Shown one piece after another: positions 51,455 through 60,499 of a stretch of DNA of 64,000 nt (position 1 is the first letter of the stretch; every line of letters begins with the position of its first letter). A program made the translations under genes and the position numbers. The notes under the pieces are model-generated. The model did not search any database and was not told the origin of the DNA. It was given only the letters and a program-made list of their open reading frames with translations. This DNA is from Micromonospora violae (GTDB lineage: Bacteria; Actinomycetota; Actinomycetes; Mycobacteriales; Micromonosporaceae): contig NZ_SHKK01000001.1 in NCBI RefSeq assembly GCF_004217135.1, positions 6,448,001-6,512,000 of the forward strand. The letters are read 5' to 3'.

Positions 51455-51910
51455 CTACGCCGATGCGGTGCCGGTGGGGCGGGACCGCAGCTCGGTGACG
51501 TAGTCGTCCGGGGCGCCCGCCTTCTCGGCGGCGTTCGCGATCTCCGACAGGTACCACGAGGTCGGCAGACCACCCTCGTACCCGTTGAAGACGTAGATCC
51601 ACGCGGTCACGTCGCCGTCGAGGGTGGAGACCCGGACGTGCAGCTTGCGGTACGTGCCGGCGGTCACCCCCTCGATCTCGTCGAGCTGGCCCGCGTCGTA
51701 CGGGTGGATGTCGTAGAGCGCTACGAAGACCCGGTCACCGGGGGACTCGACCAGGGTGCTCACCGCACCCTCCCAGCCGATCACGTCCGCCCCGGCGAAG
51801 GTCAGCCGCCAGCCCTCCAGCCAGCCGGTACCCACCATCGGCGAATGCGGACAGTAGGCACGCATCCGGGCGGGGTCGAGATTTGAGCCGTAGGCGGCGT
51901 GATGACGCAC
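51455..51910 (-). CDS. Gamma-glutamylcyclotransferase-like protein
   Basis: 151 residues from GTG 51910. GGCT-like fold: the N-terminal glycine-rich loop AAYGSNLDPARM, FAGADVIGWEGAVSTLVESPGDRVFVALYDIHPYDAGQLDEIEGV (the DxxE catalytic-acid position) and KLHVRVSTLDGDVTAWIYVFNG. Would cyclise a gamma-glutamyl amine or amino acid to release 5-oxoproline, but many members are uncharacterised. Convergent with the GNAT gene. Confidence 0.82.
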   Translation of the reverse strand: MRHHAAYGSNLDPARMRAYCPHSPMVGTGWLEGWRLTFAGADVIGWEGAVSTLVESPGDRVFVALYDIHPYDAGQLDEIEGVTAGTYRKLHVRVSTLDGDVTAWIYVFNGYEGGLPTSWYLSEIANAAEKAGAPDDYVTELRSRPTGTASA

Positions 51911-52016
51911 GGCGATGACGATAGCCCGGCTGACGGGTGGGGGAGAATACGACAGTGCGTGTCGAACGCGCTCGGGAGAAGAAAGTCACTGTGAGCATGG
52001 ACGAAGGGCGAATGCT

Positions 52017-53420
52017 GTGAGCCGGATCGTGATCATCGGCGGGGGGCCGGCCGGGTACGAGGCGGCACTGGTCGCCGCCCAGCTGGACGCCGATGTCACA
52101 GTGGTGGAGGCCGACGGCGCCGGTGGTGCCTGCGTGCTCTCCGACTGCGTACCGTCGAAGACCTTCATCGCCAGCTCGGGGGTGGTCACCGGCTACCGCG
52201 ACACCGAGGAGTTCGGGGTGCACTCGGACGGCCTGGAGGCGGTCACCGTGGACGCGCGGGCGGTGCACGAGCGGGTGAAGCGGCTCGCCCTGGCGCAGTC
52301 CGCGGACATCCACGCCAAGCTGCTGAAGGCGGGGGTCACCTTCGTGGCCGGCACCGCCCGGCTCGGCGAGGACTCCCTCGGGCACACCCACCGGGTCGTC
52401 GTCACCCCCGCCGACGGCGGCGAGGAGTACTCGATCGACGCGTCCACCGTGCTGGTGGCCACCGGCTCGACACCCCGCCAACTGCCCACCGCCGTACCCG
52501 ACGGTGAACGCATCCTGACCTGGCGCCAGGTGTACGACCTGCCGGAGCTGCCCGAGCACCTGATCGTGGTCGGGTCCGGCGTGACCGGTGCGGAGTTCGC
52601 CAGCGCGTACCTGGCGATGGGGGTCGAGGTCACCCTGGTCTCCAGCCGGGACCGGGTGATGCCACACGAGGACGCCGACGCCGCCTCCGCCATCGAGCGG
52701 GTGTTCCGCAACCGGGGCATGGAGATCCTCAACAACTCCCGGGCCGACGCGGTCCGGCGTACCGCCGACGGCGTCGAGGTGGAGCTTTCCGACGGCCGCA
52801 AGGTGACCGGCTCGCACGCGCTGATCACCGTCGGTTCGATCCCGAACACGGCCAACCTGGGCCTGACCGAGTACGGGGTCGAGCTGGGCCGGGGCGGCTA
52901 TATCACTGTCGATCGGGCGTCCCGGACCAACGTGCCCGGCATCTACGCCGCCGGCGACTGCACCGGCGTGCTGCTGCTGGCCAGCGTCGCCGCGATGCAG
53001 GGCCGGATCGCCATGTGGCACGCGCTCGGCGAGGCGGTCCGCCCGCTGCGGCTGCGTACCGTCGCGGCGAACGTCTTCACCGATCCGGAGCTGGCCACCG
53101 TGGGTGTCTCGCAGGACGAGGTGGACGCGGGCAAGGTGCCGGCCCGACAGGTGATGTTGCCGCTGTCCGGCAACGCCCGAGCCAAGATGGACGACCTCTC
53201 CGACGGTTTCGTGAAGCTGTTCTGCCGGCCGGCCAGCGGTCAGGTGATCGGCGGTGTGGTGGTCGCGCCGAAGGCCAGCGAGCTGATCCTGCCCATCACC
53301 ATGGCGGTGGAGAACAACCTCACCGTCAACGAGCTGGCCCAGACCATCACCATCTACCCGTCGTTGTCTGGCTCGATCACCGAAGCGGCCCGCCAGCTCA
53401 TGCTGCACGAGCTGGAGTAG
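52017..53420 (+). CDS. NAD(P)H-quinone reductase, LpdA type
   Basis: 467 residues from GTG 52017 (GAAGGG upstream). Flavoprotein of the disulfide-reductase family: FAD site IVIIGGGPAGYEAA, redox-like CVLSDC (Cys39, Cys44), NAD site VVGSGVTGAEFASAY and second FAD contact GIYAAGDCTGVLLLASVA. The lipoamide dehydrogenase catalytic His-Glu is missing: the C-terminal motif reads YPSLSGSITEAAR. That change is the mark of the mycobacterial LpdA (Rv3303c) group, quinone reductases linked to oxidative stress defence, so it is not an E3 subunit. Confidence 0.88.
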   Translation: MSRIVIIGGGPAGYEAALVAAQLDADVTVVEADGAGGACVLSDCVPSKTFIASSGVVTGYRDTEEFGVHSDGLEAVTVDARAVHERVKRLALAQSADIHAKLLKAGVTFVAGTARLGEDSLGHTHRVVVTPADGGEEYSIDASTVLVATGSTPRQLPTAVPDGERILTWRQVYDLPELPEHLIVVGSGVTGAEFASAYLAMGVEVTLVSSRDRVMPHEDADAASAIERVFRNRGMEILNNSRADAVRRTADGVEVELSDGRKVTGSHALITVGSIPNTANLGLTEYGVELGRGGYITVDRASRTNVPGIYAAGDCTGVLLLASVAAMQGRIAMWHALGEAVRPLRLRTVAANVFTDPELATVGVSQDEVDAGKVPARQVMLPLSGNARAKMDDLSDGFVKLFCRPASGQVIGGVVVAPKASELILPITMAVENNLTVNELAQTITIYPSLSGSITEAARQLMLHELE

Positions 53421-53504
53421 CGCACCCGTTCTCGCTGCGGCCCCCGGACCCCGCGCGGGAAGCTGGAGCACGGTCATCTGCTTGGTGGCGTTGTCGATCT
53501 CCAG

Positions 53505-53581
53505 CGTCGATCATGGAGTTGTGGTGGGCGGTTCATGCCGCGATGCCCCTTTTATGAGGCACCACAACTCCATGATCGACG
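53505..53581. repeat. Palindromic repeat, copy A
   Basis: Perfect 22-base arms (53505-53526 and 53560-53581; left arm starts CGTCGATCATGGAGTTG) around a 33-base loop containing CCCCTTTTATGAGG. The arms are identical to those at 62144-62220 while the loops differ in part. The convergent DUF998 gene ends inside it, taking its last 16-17 codons from the repeat. Also a plausible bidirectional terminator. Confidence 0.9.
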
Positions 53582-54174
53582 GCCGCGCGGGCCTGGGTCA
53601 GCGCGATGGTTGCCAGCACCGCCACCTCGGAGACGATGAGCAGCCGCTCGGCCAGGCCGATCAGCAGACGGTCGCCGGGGTAGGCGGACCAGATCATCGC
53701 CCCCGCCAGGGTCAGACTCAGCAGAACGAGGGTGCGTAGCGTGCGGGCGACCGGCGCCAACTCGGACCGACGGGCGAGCAGCCAACCGGCCACCGGCAGT
53801 GCCAGAAAGGCGACCACCGAGGCGTACCGGTGCACGTAGGCCGCCGTGGTCATGGCGGTGCCCGGTTCGTTCGTCGGCACCACCGCGGCCAGCAGCAGCC
53901 CGGTCACCCACGCGCCGAGCAGCAGTTCGGCTGCCCGGCCGGGCCGTGCCGGCGCGCCGCGACGCAGCCCGTAGAGCAGCGCCACGGTGGCGAACGCCAG
54001 CACCACCATGGCGATGTCGATGACGCCGCCCCGGTCGGAGACCGCGAAGTCGCTGATGGTCAACGCCCACGGGTTGAGGTCATCGTTGACTTCGAGGTGG
54101 CCGATGACGGTGAGCAGCGCCGCCAGGGCGATCCCGCCGAGGGCCAGCAGGCCGGTGTTCCGAGTTGCAGGCAT
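53533..54174 (-). CDS. DUF998 membrane protein with repeat-derived C-terminus
   Basis: 213 residues, six membrane helices. The DUF998 features are ALAALLTVIGHLEVNDDLNPWALTISDFAVSDRGG and a series of helices through LPVAGWLLARRSELAPVARTLRTLVLLSL. Function unknown. The final residues AAVDHGVVVPHKRGIAA are translated from the palindromic repeat at 53505-53581, so the original stop was probably replaced when the repeat inserted or spread. Convergent with the LpdA gene. Confidence 0.82.
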   Translation of the reverse strand: MPATRNTGLLALGGIALAALLTVIGHLEVNDDLNPWALTISDFAVSDRGGVIDIAMVVLAFATVALLYGLRRGAPARPGRAAELLLGAWVTGLLLAAVVPTNEPGTAMTTAAYVHRYASVVAFLALPVAGWLLARRSELAPVARTLRTLVLLSLTLAGAMIWSAYPGDRLLIGLAERLLIVSEVAVLATIALTQARAAVDHGVVVPHKRGIAA

Positions 54175-54274
54175 ACCTCAGCCTGTCGCCGCGGACACCC
54201 CAGCCGAATCCGGGACAGCCACCGAAATTACCCCCCGGGACCACCCCTAGAGGCCCTGGGGGCATCAACGACAC

Positions 54275-54913
54275 TCAGTCGATGGGGACATCGACTGCGG
54301 CGACCGCGGCGGCGGCGCGGGCGTGGCGGGCGTTGACCAGGGTCATGGCCCATCCGGCCGCGGCGAAGCCCGCTGCCGCGGCGGTGGCGATGATGGCCAG
54401 CCGCCACGCCGACTCGGTCAGTGCGGTGCCGCCCAGATGCCCGACCAGGGCGCCGTAGGTGGCCCAACCCAGCGCGGCGACCGCCTCGTAGAGCATGAAC
54501 AGGCGGTACGGGTAGCGGCTGCGCCCGGCCGAGAAGCAGGCCGCCATCCGGCCGCCGGGCACGAACCGGCAGAGCAGGATGACCAGCGGCCCGGGTTGTC
54601 GCAGCCCCTGGGTGACCCGGCTGGCCACCCGGCGGGCCCGGCTCAGCTCGGCGTGCCGGGGTGGCCGGCGGTCCGGTGCGCTCCGCCCGAGCAGGTAGCA
54701 GGCCAGGTCGCCGGCGAATACGCCGAGCGCGCCGACGGCGATGGTGATCGGCAGGTTCAGCCCGCCGTAGACAGTGAGTGCACCGCTGGTGATCATGACG
54801 ATCTGGGTGGGAATAACCGGCACGAAGGCGTCCGCGATCAGCAGAGCGAGCAGCACCAGGTACGCCCACGTCGGCGACGCGACGTCAGTCAGAAGTTCGG
54901 GCACGCCTGCCAC
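54275..54913 (-). CDS. DedA/SNARE-associated family membrane protein
   Basis: 212 residues from GTG 54913 (GTG 54904 has better-spaced GAGG and may be the true start). Re-entrant DedA domain: YLVLLALLIADAFVPVIPTQIVMITSGALTVYGGL, FAGDLACYLLGR, then the conserved Arg-containing LVILLCRFVPGGRMAACFSAG and RLFMLYEAVAALGWATYGALVGHLGG. DedA proteins flip undecaprenyl phosphate or phospholipids and support envelope integrity. The C-terminus carries an alanine-rich tail. Confidence 0.88.
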   Translation of the reverse strand: MAGVPELLTDVASPTWAYLVLLALLIADAFVPVIPTQIVMITSGALTVYGGLNLPITIAVGALGVFAGDLACYLLGRSAPDRRPPRHAELSRARRVASRVTQGLRQPGPLVILLCRFVPGGRMAACFSAGRSRYPYRLFMLYEAVAALGWATYGALVGHLGGTALTESAWRLAIIATAAAAGFAAAGWAMTLVNARHARAAAAVAAVDVPID

Positions 54914-55252
54914 CTCGCCGGATGCGGCCGATTGGGTGTCTTGAGCCTGACGTCGTGTCCGGCGTCACGGTGGACGGCCCTGGCCCGTCGTGACCGTCGA
55001 CACGACTGGGCCACCCAGGTACAACGAGGCTGGTCGCTGCCGGGTGACGGGTTCGCGGGCCGGTCCAGCGGTCCCGGGCGGGCGGCAGAACGGCGTTCGT
55101 CGGCGTACCGTTGTCGGCGCGGCCTCGCCCGTCGGGTCCCCCGTTCCTGACGATTCGGCCGCCCGGGCCGCCGGCGGGTCCCGCGCCGGCGGCCCACCCC
55201 TGCGTCGTAATTTCGGGTGCGTCCCCGATCCTCGCGCGGGTACGGTCGGCAG

Positions 55253-55309
55253 ATGCGCAGCGCGGTAGCAAACACCACGACGCCGGGTATCCCCGGCGCG
55301 CCGCTCTGA
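55253..55309 (+). CDS. Putative leader peptide with three threonine codons
   Basis: 18 codons, ATG 55253 to TGA 55307-55309: MRSAVANTTTPGIPGAPL, with ACC-ACG-ACG (55274-55282) in a row. A TACGGT -10 at 55241-55246 ends six bases before the ATG, so the message would be leaderless. It sits 104 bases upstream of a threonyl-tRNA synthetase gene. Runs of the cognate amino acid in a short upstream ORF are the mark of ribosome-mediated attenuation. Probability of three Thr codons by chance is not negligible, hence moderate confidence. Confidence 0.55.
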   Translation: MRSAVANTTTPGIPGAPL

Positions 55310-55412
55310 CGTAACCACCGTCGACCAGGCCCCGGGGCGATCCGCCCCCGAGGGCAGCGCGCCGAACGGAGCTCAGGTCGCCTCCGGGTCGTACCCGATC
55401 CAGGAGCCCGAC
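55295..55412 (+). promoter_or_regulatory. Candidate attenuator / Shine-Dalgarno sequestering structures
   Basis: GGCGCGC (55295-55301, within the leader ORF's last codons) can pair with GCGCGCC (55357-55363). GGGGCG-ATC-CGCCCC forms a hairpin at 55334-55348. Just before the synthetase, CTCC (55382-55385) can pair with the Shine-Dalgarno GGAG (55403-55406), reinforced by GGGT-CGT-ACCC (55386-55396). A ribosome stalled on the Thr codons would cover the first arm. No T-tract, so translational control is more likely than termination. By-eye pairing only. Confidence 0.45.
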
Positions 55413-56630
55413 ATGATCGACCACCGTAGGCTCGGCCGCGAGCTGGACCTCTTCGTCTCCGACCCGCTGGCCGGTGCCGGCCTGCCGATCTGGCTGCCGG
55501 CCGGCGCCGCCGCCCGGCACGCCGTCGAGGAGTACGTCCGGGAGTTGGAGCGCCGCTCCGGCCACCAGCACGTCTACTCGCCGCCGCTGGGCAAGCGGGA
55601 ACTCTTCGAACTCTCCGGCCATCTCGGCTACTTCGCCGACGACATGTTCCCGCCGATGCGGCTCAGCGCCGACGACGAGTTCGTGCTCCGGCCGGCGCTC
55701 TGCCCGCACCACGCCCTGGTCTTCCGGGCGCGCGGTCGTTCCTACCGGGAGTTGCCGTTGCGGATCGCGGAACTGGGAGGGATGTACCGCTCGGAGCGCT
55801 CCGGGGTGCTCGGCGGGCTGTCCCGGGTGCGCGCCATCTCGCTCAACGACGCGCACACCTTCTGCGCCCCCGAGCAGGTCGGCGCCGAGGTCGTCGAGAT
55901 CCTCGGGCTGATCCGTGCCGCGCACGCCGCCCTCGGCGTCCGAGCGGCCGGGTTCCGGCTGTCGCTGCGCGGGCCGGGCGAGAAGTACGTCGGCGACGAC
56001 GCGCAGTGGGCCCGCGCCGAGGAGTTGCTCCGGGAGGCGCTGGCCGGGGTGGAGTACGTCGAGGCGGCGGGGGAGGCCGCCTTCTACGGTCCGAAGATCG
56101 ACATTCAGATCGTCGACGCCGCCGGCCGGGAGTCGACCATCTCCACCATCCAGGTGGACTTCGACAAGCCGGAGCGGTTCGACCTGTCGTACACCGACTC
56201 GGACGGCAGTCGGCGTCGGCCGGTCATGCTGCACCGCAGCCTGGTCGGCAGCATGGAGCGGCTGTTCGCGTACCTCATCGAGGTGCACGAGGGGGCGTTC
56301 CCGGCCTGGTACGCGCCCGTCCAGTTGGTGCTGCTGCCGGTCGACGACGGCCAGGTCGACGTGGCGGCCGACCTGGCCCGACGGGCGGGTGACGCCGGCC
56401 TGCGGGTCGAGGTCGACGTCGCCGGGTCGCTGGGCGCCCGGGTCCGGGACGCGGCCCGCCGCCGCGTCCCGTACCTCGGGGTGGTGGGTGCCCGGGAGGC
56501 GGCCGACGACCGCCTCGCGCTGCGGCTGCGCGACGGCCGCGCCCTGGCCCCGATGCCCGCCGACGCCGCGCTCGCCCTGATCGTCGGGCAGGTCGCCGCC
56601 CGAGCGGCCGACCTGCTGCCGGCGGACTGA
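55413..56630 (+). CDS. Threonyl-tRNA synthetase lacking TGS and editing domains
   Basis: 405 residues against about 640-680 for housekeeping ThrRS. AGGAG lies 6 bases before the ATG. The class II core is complete: motif 1 region GLPIWLPAGAAARHAVEEYVRE, zinc ligands in ALCPHHALVF, SLNDAHTFC and VMLHRSLVGSMERLF, motif 2 GGMYRSERSGVLGGLSRVRA, YGPKIDIQI and motif 3. The anticodon-binding domain (VQLVLLPVDDGQVDVAADLARRAG to the end) is present. With no N2 domain it cannot remove Ser-tRNA(Thr) itself. Duplicate ThrRSs can give resistance to ThrRS inhibitors such as borrelidin or serve under threonine/zinc stress; the leader suggests threonine-dependent control. A second, full-length thrS should exist elsewhere. 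Confidence 0.85.
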   Translation: MIDHRRLGRELDLFVSDPLAGAGLPIWLPAGAAARHAVEEYVRELERRSGHQHVYSPPLGKRELFELSGHLGYFADDMFPPMRLSADDEFVLRPALCPHHALVFRARGRSYRELPLRIAELGGMYRSERSGVLGGLSRVRAISLNDAHTFCAPEQVGAEVVEILGLIRAAHAALGVRAAGFRLSLRGPGEKYVGDDAQWARAEELLREALAGVEYVEAAGEAAFYGPKIDIQIVDAAGRESTISTIQVDFDKPERFDLSYTDSDGSRRRPVMLHRSLVGSMERLFAYLIEVHEGAFPAWYAPVQLVLLPVDDGQVDVAADLARRAGDAGLRVEVDVAGSLGARVRDAARRRVPYLGVVGAREAADDRLALRLRDGRALAPMPADAALALIVGQVAARAADLLPAD

Positions 56631-56663
56631 CCGGCCCGCCGGCCCAGGGCGCTGCCCCATGCT

Positions 56664-58769
56664 CTAGACCGACGCCGGTTGGGCGAGCGGCTCCTCGTCG
56701 ACCACCGCTCCGGTGAACTGTGAGCGGTAGAGCCGGTGGTACGCGCCCTGGGCGGCGAGCAACTGCTCGTGGGTGCCCTGCTCGACGATCCGACCGTTCT
56801 CCATCATGAGGATCAGGTCGGCGTCGCGGATGGTGGAGAGCCGGTGCGCGATGACGAAGCTGGTCCGGTCCGAGCGCAGCGCGGCCATCGCCCGTTGCAG
56901 CAGCACCTCGGTGCGGGTGTCCACCGAACTGGTGGCCTCGTCGAGGATCAGCAGCGACGGCTCGGCGAGGAACGCCCGCGCGATCGTGATGAGCTGCTTC
57001 TCGCCGGCGCTGACGTTGCTGCCCTCCTCGTCGATGACCGTGTCGTAACCGTCGGGCAGGCTACGTACGAACCGGTCCACGAAGGTGGCCCGCGCCGCGG
57101 CGAGGATCTCCTCCTCGGTCGCGTCCGGCCGCCCGTAGGCGATGTTGTCCCGGATGGTGCCGCCGAACAGCCAGGTGTCCTGGAGCACCATGCCGATGCG
57201 GCCGCGCAGGTCGTCGCGGCGCATCGTCGTGATGTCCACCCCGTCGAGGGTGATCCGGCCGGCGTCCAGTTCATAGAACCGCATCACCAGGTTGACCAGC
57301 GTGGTCTTGCCGGCACCGGTCGGGCCGACGATGGCCACGGTGTGCCCGGGCTCGGCGACCAGCGACAGATCGTCGATCAGCGGCTTGTCCGGCTCGTAGC
57401 GGAACGAGACGTGCTCGAACTCGACCCGACCGTGCGGGTCGCTGACCCGGGCCGGCTCGACCGGGTCGGGGGTCTGCTCGTCCGCGTCGAGCACGGCGAA
57501 GACCCGTTCGGCCGACGCCACCCCGGACTGGAGCAGGTTGGCCATCGAGGCGAGTTGGGTGAGCGGCTGGGTGAACTGGCGGGAGTACTGGATGAACGCC
57601 TGCACATCGCCGAGGCTCATCGTGCCGGAGGCGACCCGTAGCCCGCCGACCACGGCGATCGCCACGTAGCTGAGGTTTCCGATGAACATCATCGACGGCA
57701 TGATGATCCCGGAGATGAACTGCGCCCCGAAGCTGGCCCGGAACAGCTCCTCGTTCTTCGCGTGGAACGCGGCCTCGACCTCACGCTGCCGACCGAAGAC
57801 CTTCACCAGCTCGTGACCGGTGTACGCCTCCTCGATCTGAGCGTTCAGCTCCCCGGTGTGCGTCCACTGGGCGATGAACTGCTTCTGCGAGCGCTTGGCG
57901 ATGCGCTGGGTGACCAGCACCGACAGCGGCACCGCGACCAGGGCCACCAGGGCCAGCACCGGCGAGATCCAGAACATCACGGACAGCACGCCGATGACGG
58001 TCAGCAGTGAGGTGAGCAGCTGGCTGAGGGTCTGCTGGAGGCTGGTGGAGATGTTGTCGATGTCGTTGGTGACCCGGCTGAGCAACTCGCCGCGCGGCTG
58101 CCGGTCGAAGTAGGGCAGCGGCAGCCGGTTGAGCTTCTCCTCCACCTCGGCGCGCAGCCGCAGCACGGTGCGCTGAACCACCCCGTTGAGCAGCCAGCCC
58201 TGCCACCAGGACAGCACGCTCGCCGCCAGGTAGAGCCCGAGTGCCAGCAGCAGCACCCGACTCAGGGCGCTGAAGTCGATGCCCACCCCGGGCAGCACGT
58301 CCATCCGGGCCAGCATGTCGGCGAAGCTGTCGTTGCCGCTGGCCCGGGCCGCCGCGACGGCCTGCTCGGCGGTGGTGCCGGCGGGCAGTTGCCGGCCGAT
58401 CACCCCGCTGAAGATCAGATCGGTGGCGTGGCCGAGGATCTTCGGCCCGGCCACGCTGAACCCGACGCTCACCACGGCCAGCGTGATGATCGCGGCCAGG
58501 TGCAGTCGGTGCGAGCGCAGCCGGCCGAGCAACCGGCGGGCCGACGGGCCGAAGTTCATCGACTTCTCGGCGGGCATCCCGGCACCCATCCACGGCGGGC
58601 CACCACCCTGCCGGCCGGGTGGCAGCCGTTTCGGCGTCCGCGCGTCGCCGCCGGCCTGCTGCGCGGCTCCGCCGCCGGCCTGCTGCGCGTCGCCTCCCGG
58701 CGTCCGCGGGTCGGCGGCCGGCTTCTGACTGGGTACGGCCGCGGCGCGCGGCTCGTCACGCTCGCTCAT
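56664..58769 (-). CDS. ABC exporter, fused TMD-NBD half-transporter (second subunit)
   Basis: 701 residues, ATG 58769 overlapping the previous stop (ATGA). An 80-residue Gln/Gly/Pro-rich N-terminus with A-Q-Q-A-G-G repeats and basic [14 protein letters not shown] precedes six helices (about 80-430) and an ATPase with [34 protein letters not shown] and [12 protein letters not shown]. It fits the heterodimeric multidrug exporter type (LmrCD/BmrCD, Rv1273c/1272c-like), the present subunit having the canonical catalytic Glu-containing DEATSS. Cotranscribed with its partner and a MarR repressor. Confidence 0.9.
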   Translation of the reverse strand: MSERDEPRAAAVPSQKPAADPRTPGGDAQQAGGGAAQQAGGDARTPKRLPPGRQGGGPPWMGAGMPAEKSMNFGPSARRLLGRLRSHRLHLAAIITLAVVSVGFSVAGPKILGHATDLIFSGVIGRQLPAGTTAEQAVAAARASGNDSFADMLARMDVLPGVGIDFSALSRVLLLALGLYLAASVLSWWQGWLLNGVVQRTVLRLRAEVEEKLNRLPLPYFDRQPRGELLSRVTNDIDNISTSLQQTLSQLLTSLLTVIGVLSVMFWISPVLALVALVAVPLSVLVTQRIAKRSQKQFIAQWTHTGELNAQIEEAYTGHELVKVFGRQREVEAAFHAKNEELFRASFGAQFISGIIMPSMMFIGNLSYVAIAVVGGLRVASGTMSLGDVQAFIQYSRQFTQPLTQLASMANLLQSGVASAERVFAVLDADEQTPDPVEPARVSDPHGRVEFEHVSFRYEPDKPLIDDLSLVAEPGHTVAIVGPTGAGKTTLVNLVMRFYELDAGRITLDGVDITTMRRDDLRGRIGMVLQDTWLFGGTIRDNIAYGRPDATEEEILAAARATFVDRFVRSLPDGYDTVIDEEGSNVSAGEKQLITIARAFLAEPSLLILDEATSSVDTRTEVLLQRAMAALRSDRTSFVIAHRLSTIRDADLILMMENGRIVEQGTHEQLLAAQGAYHRLYRSQFTGAVVDEEPLAQPASV

Positions 58770-60499
58770 GCCGGCACCTCCGTCGTCTGCTGCGAGGCCA
58801 CGATCTCGGCGTACGTCGGGCAGGTGTCCAACAACTCGGCGTGTCGTCCCACTCCGACGACCCCTCCGTCCTCAAGAACGATGATCTGATCGGCATCGAT
58901 GATCGTGGAGACCCGTTGGGCCACGATCACGACCGCCGACTGTGCGGTGACCGGCCGCAGTGCCGCTCGCAGACGGGCGTCGGTGCCCAGGTCGAGCGCG
59001 GAGAACGAGTCGTCGAAGAGGTAGATCTCCGGCTGCCGGACCAGGGCCCGGGCGATGGCCAGGCGCTGCCGCTGCCCACCGGAGACGGTGGTGCCGCCCT
59101 GCGCGATCGGGGCGTCCAGCCCACCGGGCATCTGGGCCACGAAGTCCCGGGCCTGGGCGATCTCCAGCGCCGTCCACAACTCCTCGTCGGTGGCGTCCGG
59201 GTTGCCGTAGCGAAGGTTGCTGGCGACCGTCCCGGTGAACAGGTACGGCCGCTGTGGCACCAGGCCGATGCGCCGCCACAGCTCGTCCGGCGCCAACTCG
59301 CGTACGTCCACCCCGTCGACCAGCACCGCGCCGGCGGTGACGTCGACCAGTCGGGGAATCAGCGACAGCAGGGTCGTCTTGCCCGCGCCGGTGCTGCCGA
59401 TGATCGCCGTGGTGGTGCCCGGTGCCGCCCGGAAGGAGATGTCGCGCAGCACCGGCTCCACCGCGCCCGGGTACTGGAAGCGCACCCCGCGCAGCTCCAG
59501 CTCGGCTCGGGTGGGCAGCTCGGTGACCGGCGCGCTGGCCGGGACCACCGAGGAGTCGGTGTCCAGCACCTCGACGATCCGCTCGGCGCAGACCGAGGCC
59601 CGGGGCACCATCATCAGCATGAAGGTGGCCATCATGACCGCCATCAGGATCTGCATCAGGTACTGCAGGAAGGCGGTCAGCGCGCCGATCTGGATCGCGT
59701 TGGCGTCCACCCGCTGCGCGCCGAACCAGAGCACCGCCACGCTGGAGACGTTCAGCACCAGCATGACCACCGGGAAGATCAACGCCAACAACCGTCCGGT
59801 ACGCAGCGCGGTGGCGGTCAGGTCGGCGTTGGCGACGGCGAACCGGTCCGTCTCGTACGGCTCGCGGACGAACGCGCGGACCACCCGGATGCCGGTGATC
59901 TGCTCCCGCAGCACCCGGTTGACCGTGTCGATGCGGGTCTGCATCAACCGGAAGCCCGGCACCATCCGACGGATGATCGCGCCGAGCGCGATGGCCAGCA
60001 CCGGCACGCTGACCAGCATCAGCCAGGAGAGCCCGACGTCCTCGCGCAGCGCCATGACCACGCCGCCGACGCTCATGATCGGTGCGGCGACCAGCATCGT
60101 GCAGCTCATCAGCACGAGCATCTGCACCTGCTGCACGTCGTTGGTGTTGCGGGTGATCAGCGACGGCGCCCCGAACCGGGCCACCTCGCGGGCCGAGAAG
60201 CGGTTGACGTGCCCGAACAGCTCGGCGCGTACGTCTCGGCCGAAGCCCATCGCAACCCGGGCGCCCAGGTAGACGGCGGCGATCGAACAGACGATCTGGA
60301 TCAGGCTGACCAGCAGCATCCAACCGCCGGTGCGCACGATGTAGTCGGTGTCGCCCCGGGCCACGCCCTGGTCGATGATGTCGGCGTTGAGGCTGGGTAG
60401 GTAGAGCGAGGCCATGGTGCCCACGAACTGGAGCAGCACCACCGCCAGCAACGGTCTCTGATAGGTGCGCAGTTGCCCGCGCAGGAGTCGGATCAGCAC
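58766..60499 (-). CDS. ABC exporter, fused TMD-NBD half-transporter (first subunit)
   Basis: 577 residues, GTG start overlapping the marR stop by 7 bases. Six helices (1-300) with Q-loop region [33 protein letters not shown], then the ATPase with [35 protein letters not shown] and Walker [17 protein letters not shown]. The Asp instead of Glu after the Walker B Asp (FDD) marks the degenerate, non-catalytic site usual in heterodimeric exporters. Works with the following subunit to export drugs or lipids. Confidence 0.9.
   Translation of the reverse strand: MLIRLLRGQLRTYQRPLLAVVLLQFVGTMASLYLPSLNADIIDQGVARGDTDYIVRTGGWMLLVSLIQIVCSIAAVYLGARVAMGFGRDVRAELFGHVNRFSAREVARFGAPSLITRNTNDVQQVQMLVLMSCTMLVAAPIMSVGGVVMALREDVGLSWLMLVSVPVLAIALGAIIRRMVPGFRLMQTRIDTVNRVLREQITGIRVVRAFVREPYETDRFAVANADLTATALRTGRLLALIFPVVMLVLNVSSVAVLWFGAQRVDANAIQIGALTAFLQYLMQILMAVMMATFMLMMVPRASVCAERIVEVLDTDSSVVPASAPVTELPTRAELELRGVRFQYPGAVEPVLRDISFRAAPGTTTAIIGSTGAGKTTLLSLIPRLVDVTAGAVLVDGVDVRELAPDELWRRIGLVPQRPYLFTGTVASNLRYGNPDATDEELWTALEIAQARDFVAQMPGGLDAPIAQGGTTVSGGQRQRLAIARALVRQPEIYLFDDSFSALDLGTDARLRAALRPVTAQSAVVIVAQRVSTIIDADQIIVLEDGGVVGVGRHAELLDTCPTYAEIVASQQTTEVPA

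Larger units (their letters stand above)
54914..55412. other. Long leader region upstream of the short ThrRS gene
   Basis: 499 bases. No protein-coding pattern in 54914-55240 apart from weak GC dyads (e.g. GACGG...CCGTC near 54972-54988). From 55241 a -10 TACGGT is followed by an 18-codon leader peptide and alternative hairpins up to the ThrRS start; these are listed separately. Confidence 0.6.

Noticed and set aside
52017..53420. Dihydrolipoamide dehydrogenase (E3)
   Set aside because: The catalytic His-Glu dyad of E3 is absent (YPSLSGSITEAAR), which fits the LpdA quinone-reductase group instead.
54914..55412. T-box riboswitch upstream of the ThrRS gene
   Set aside because: No T-box consensus or specifier-loop architecture visible; a Thr-codon leader ORF explains the region better.
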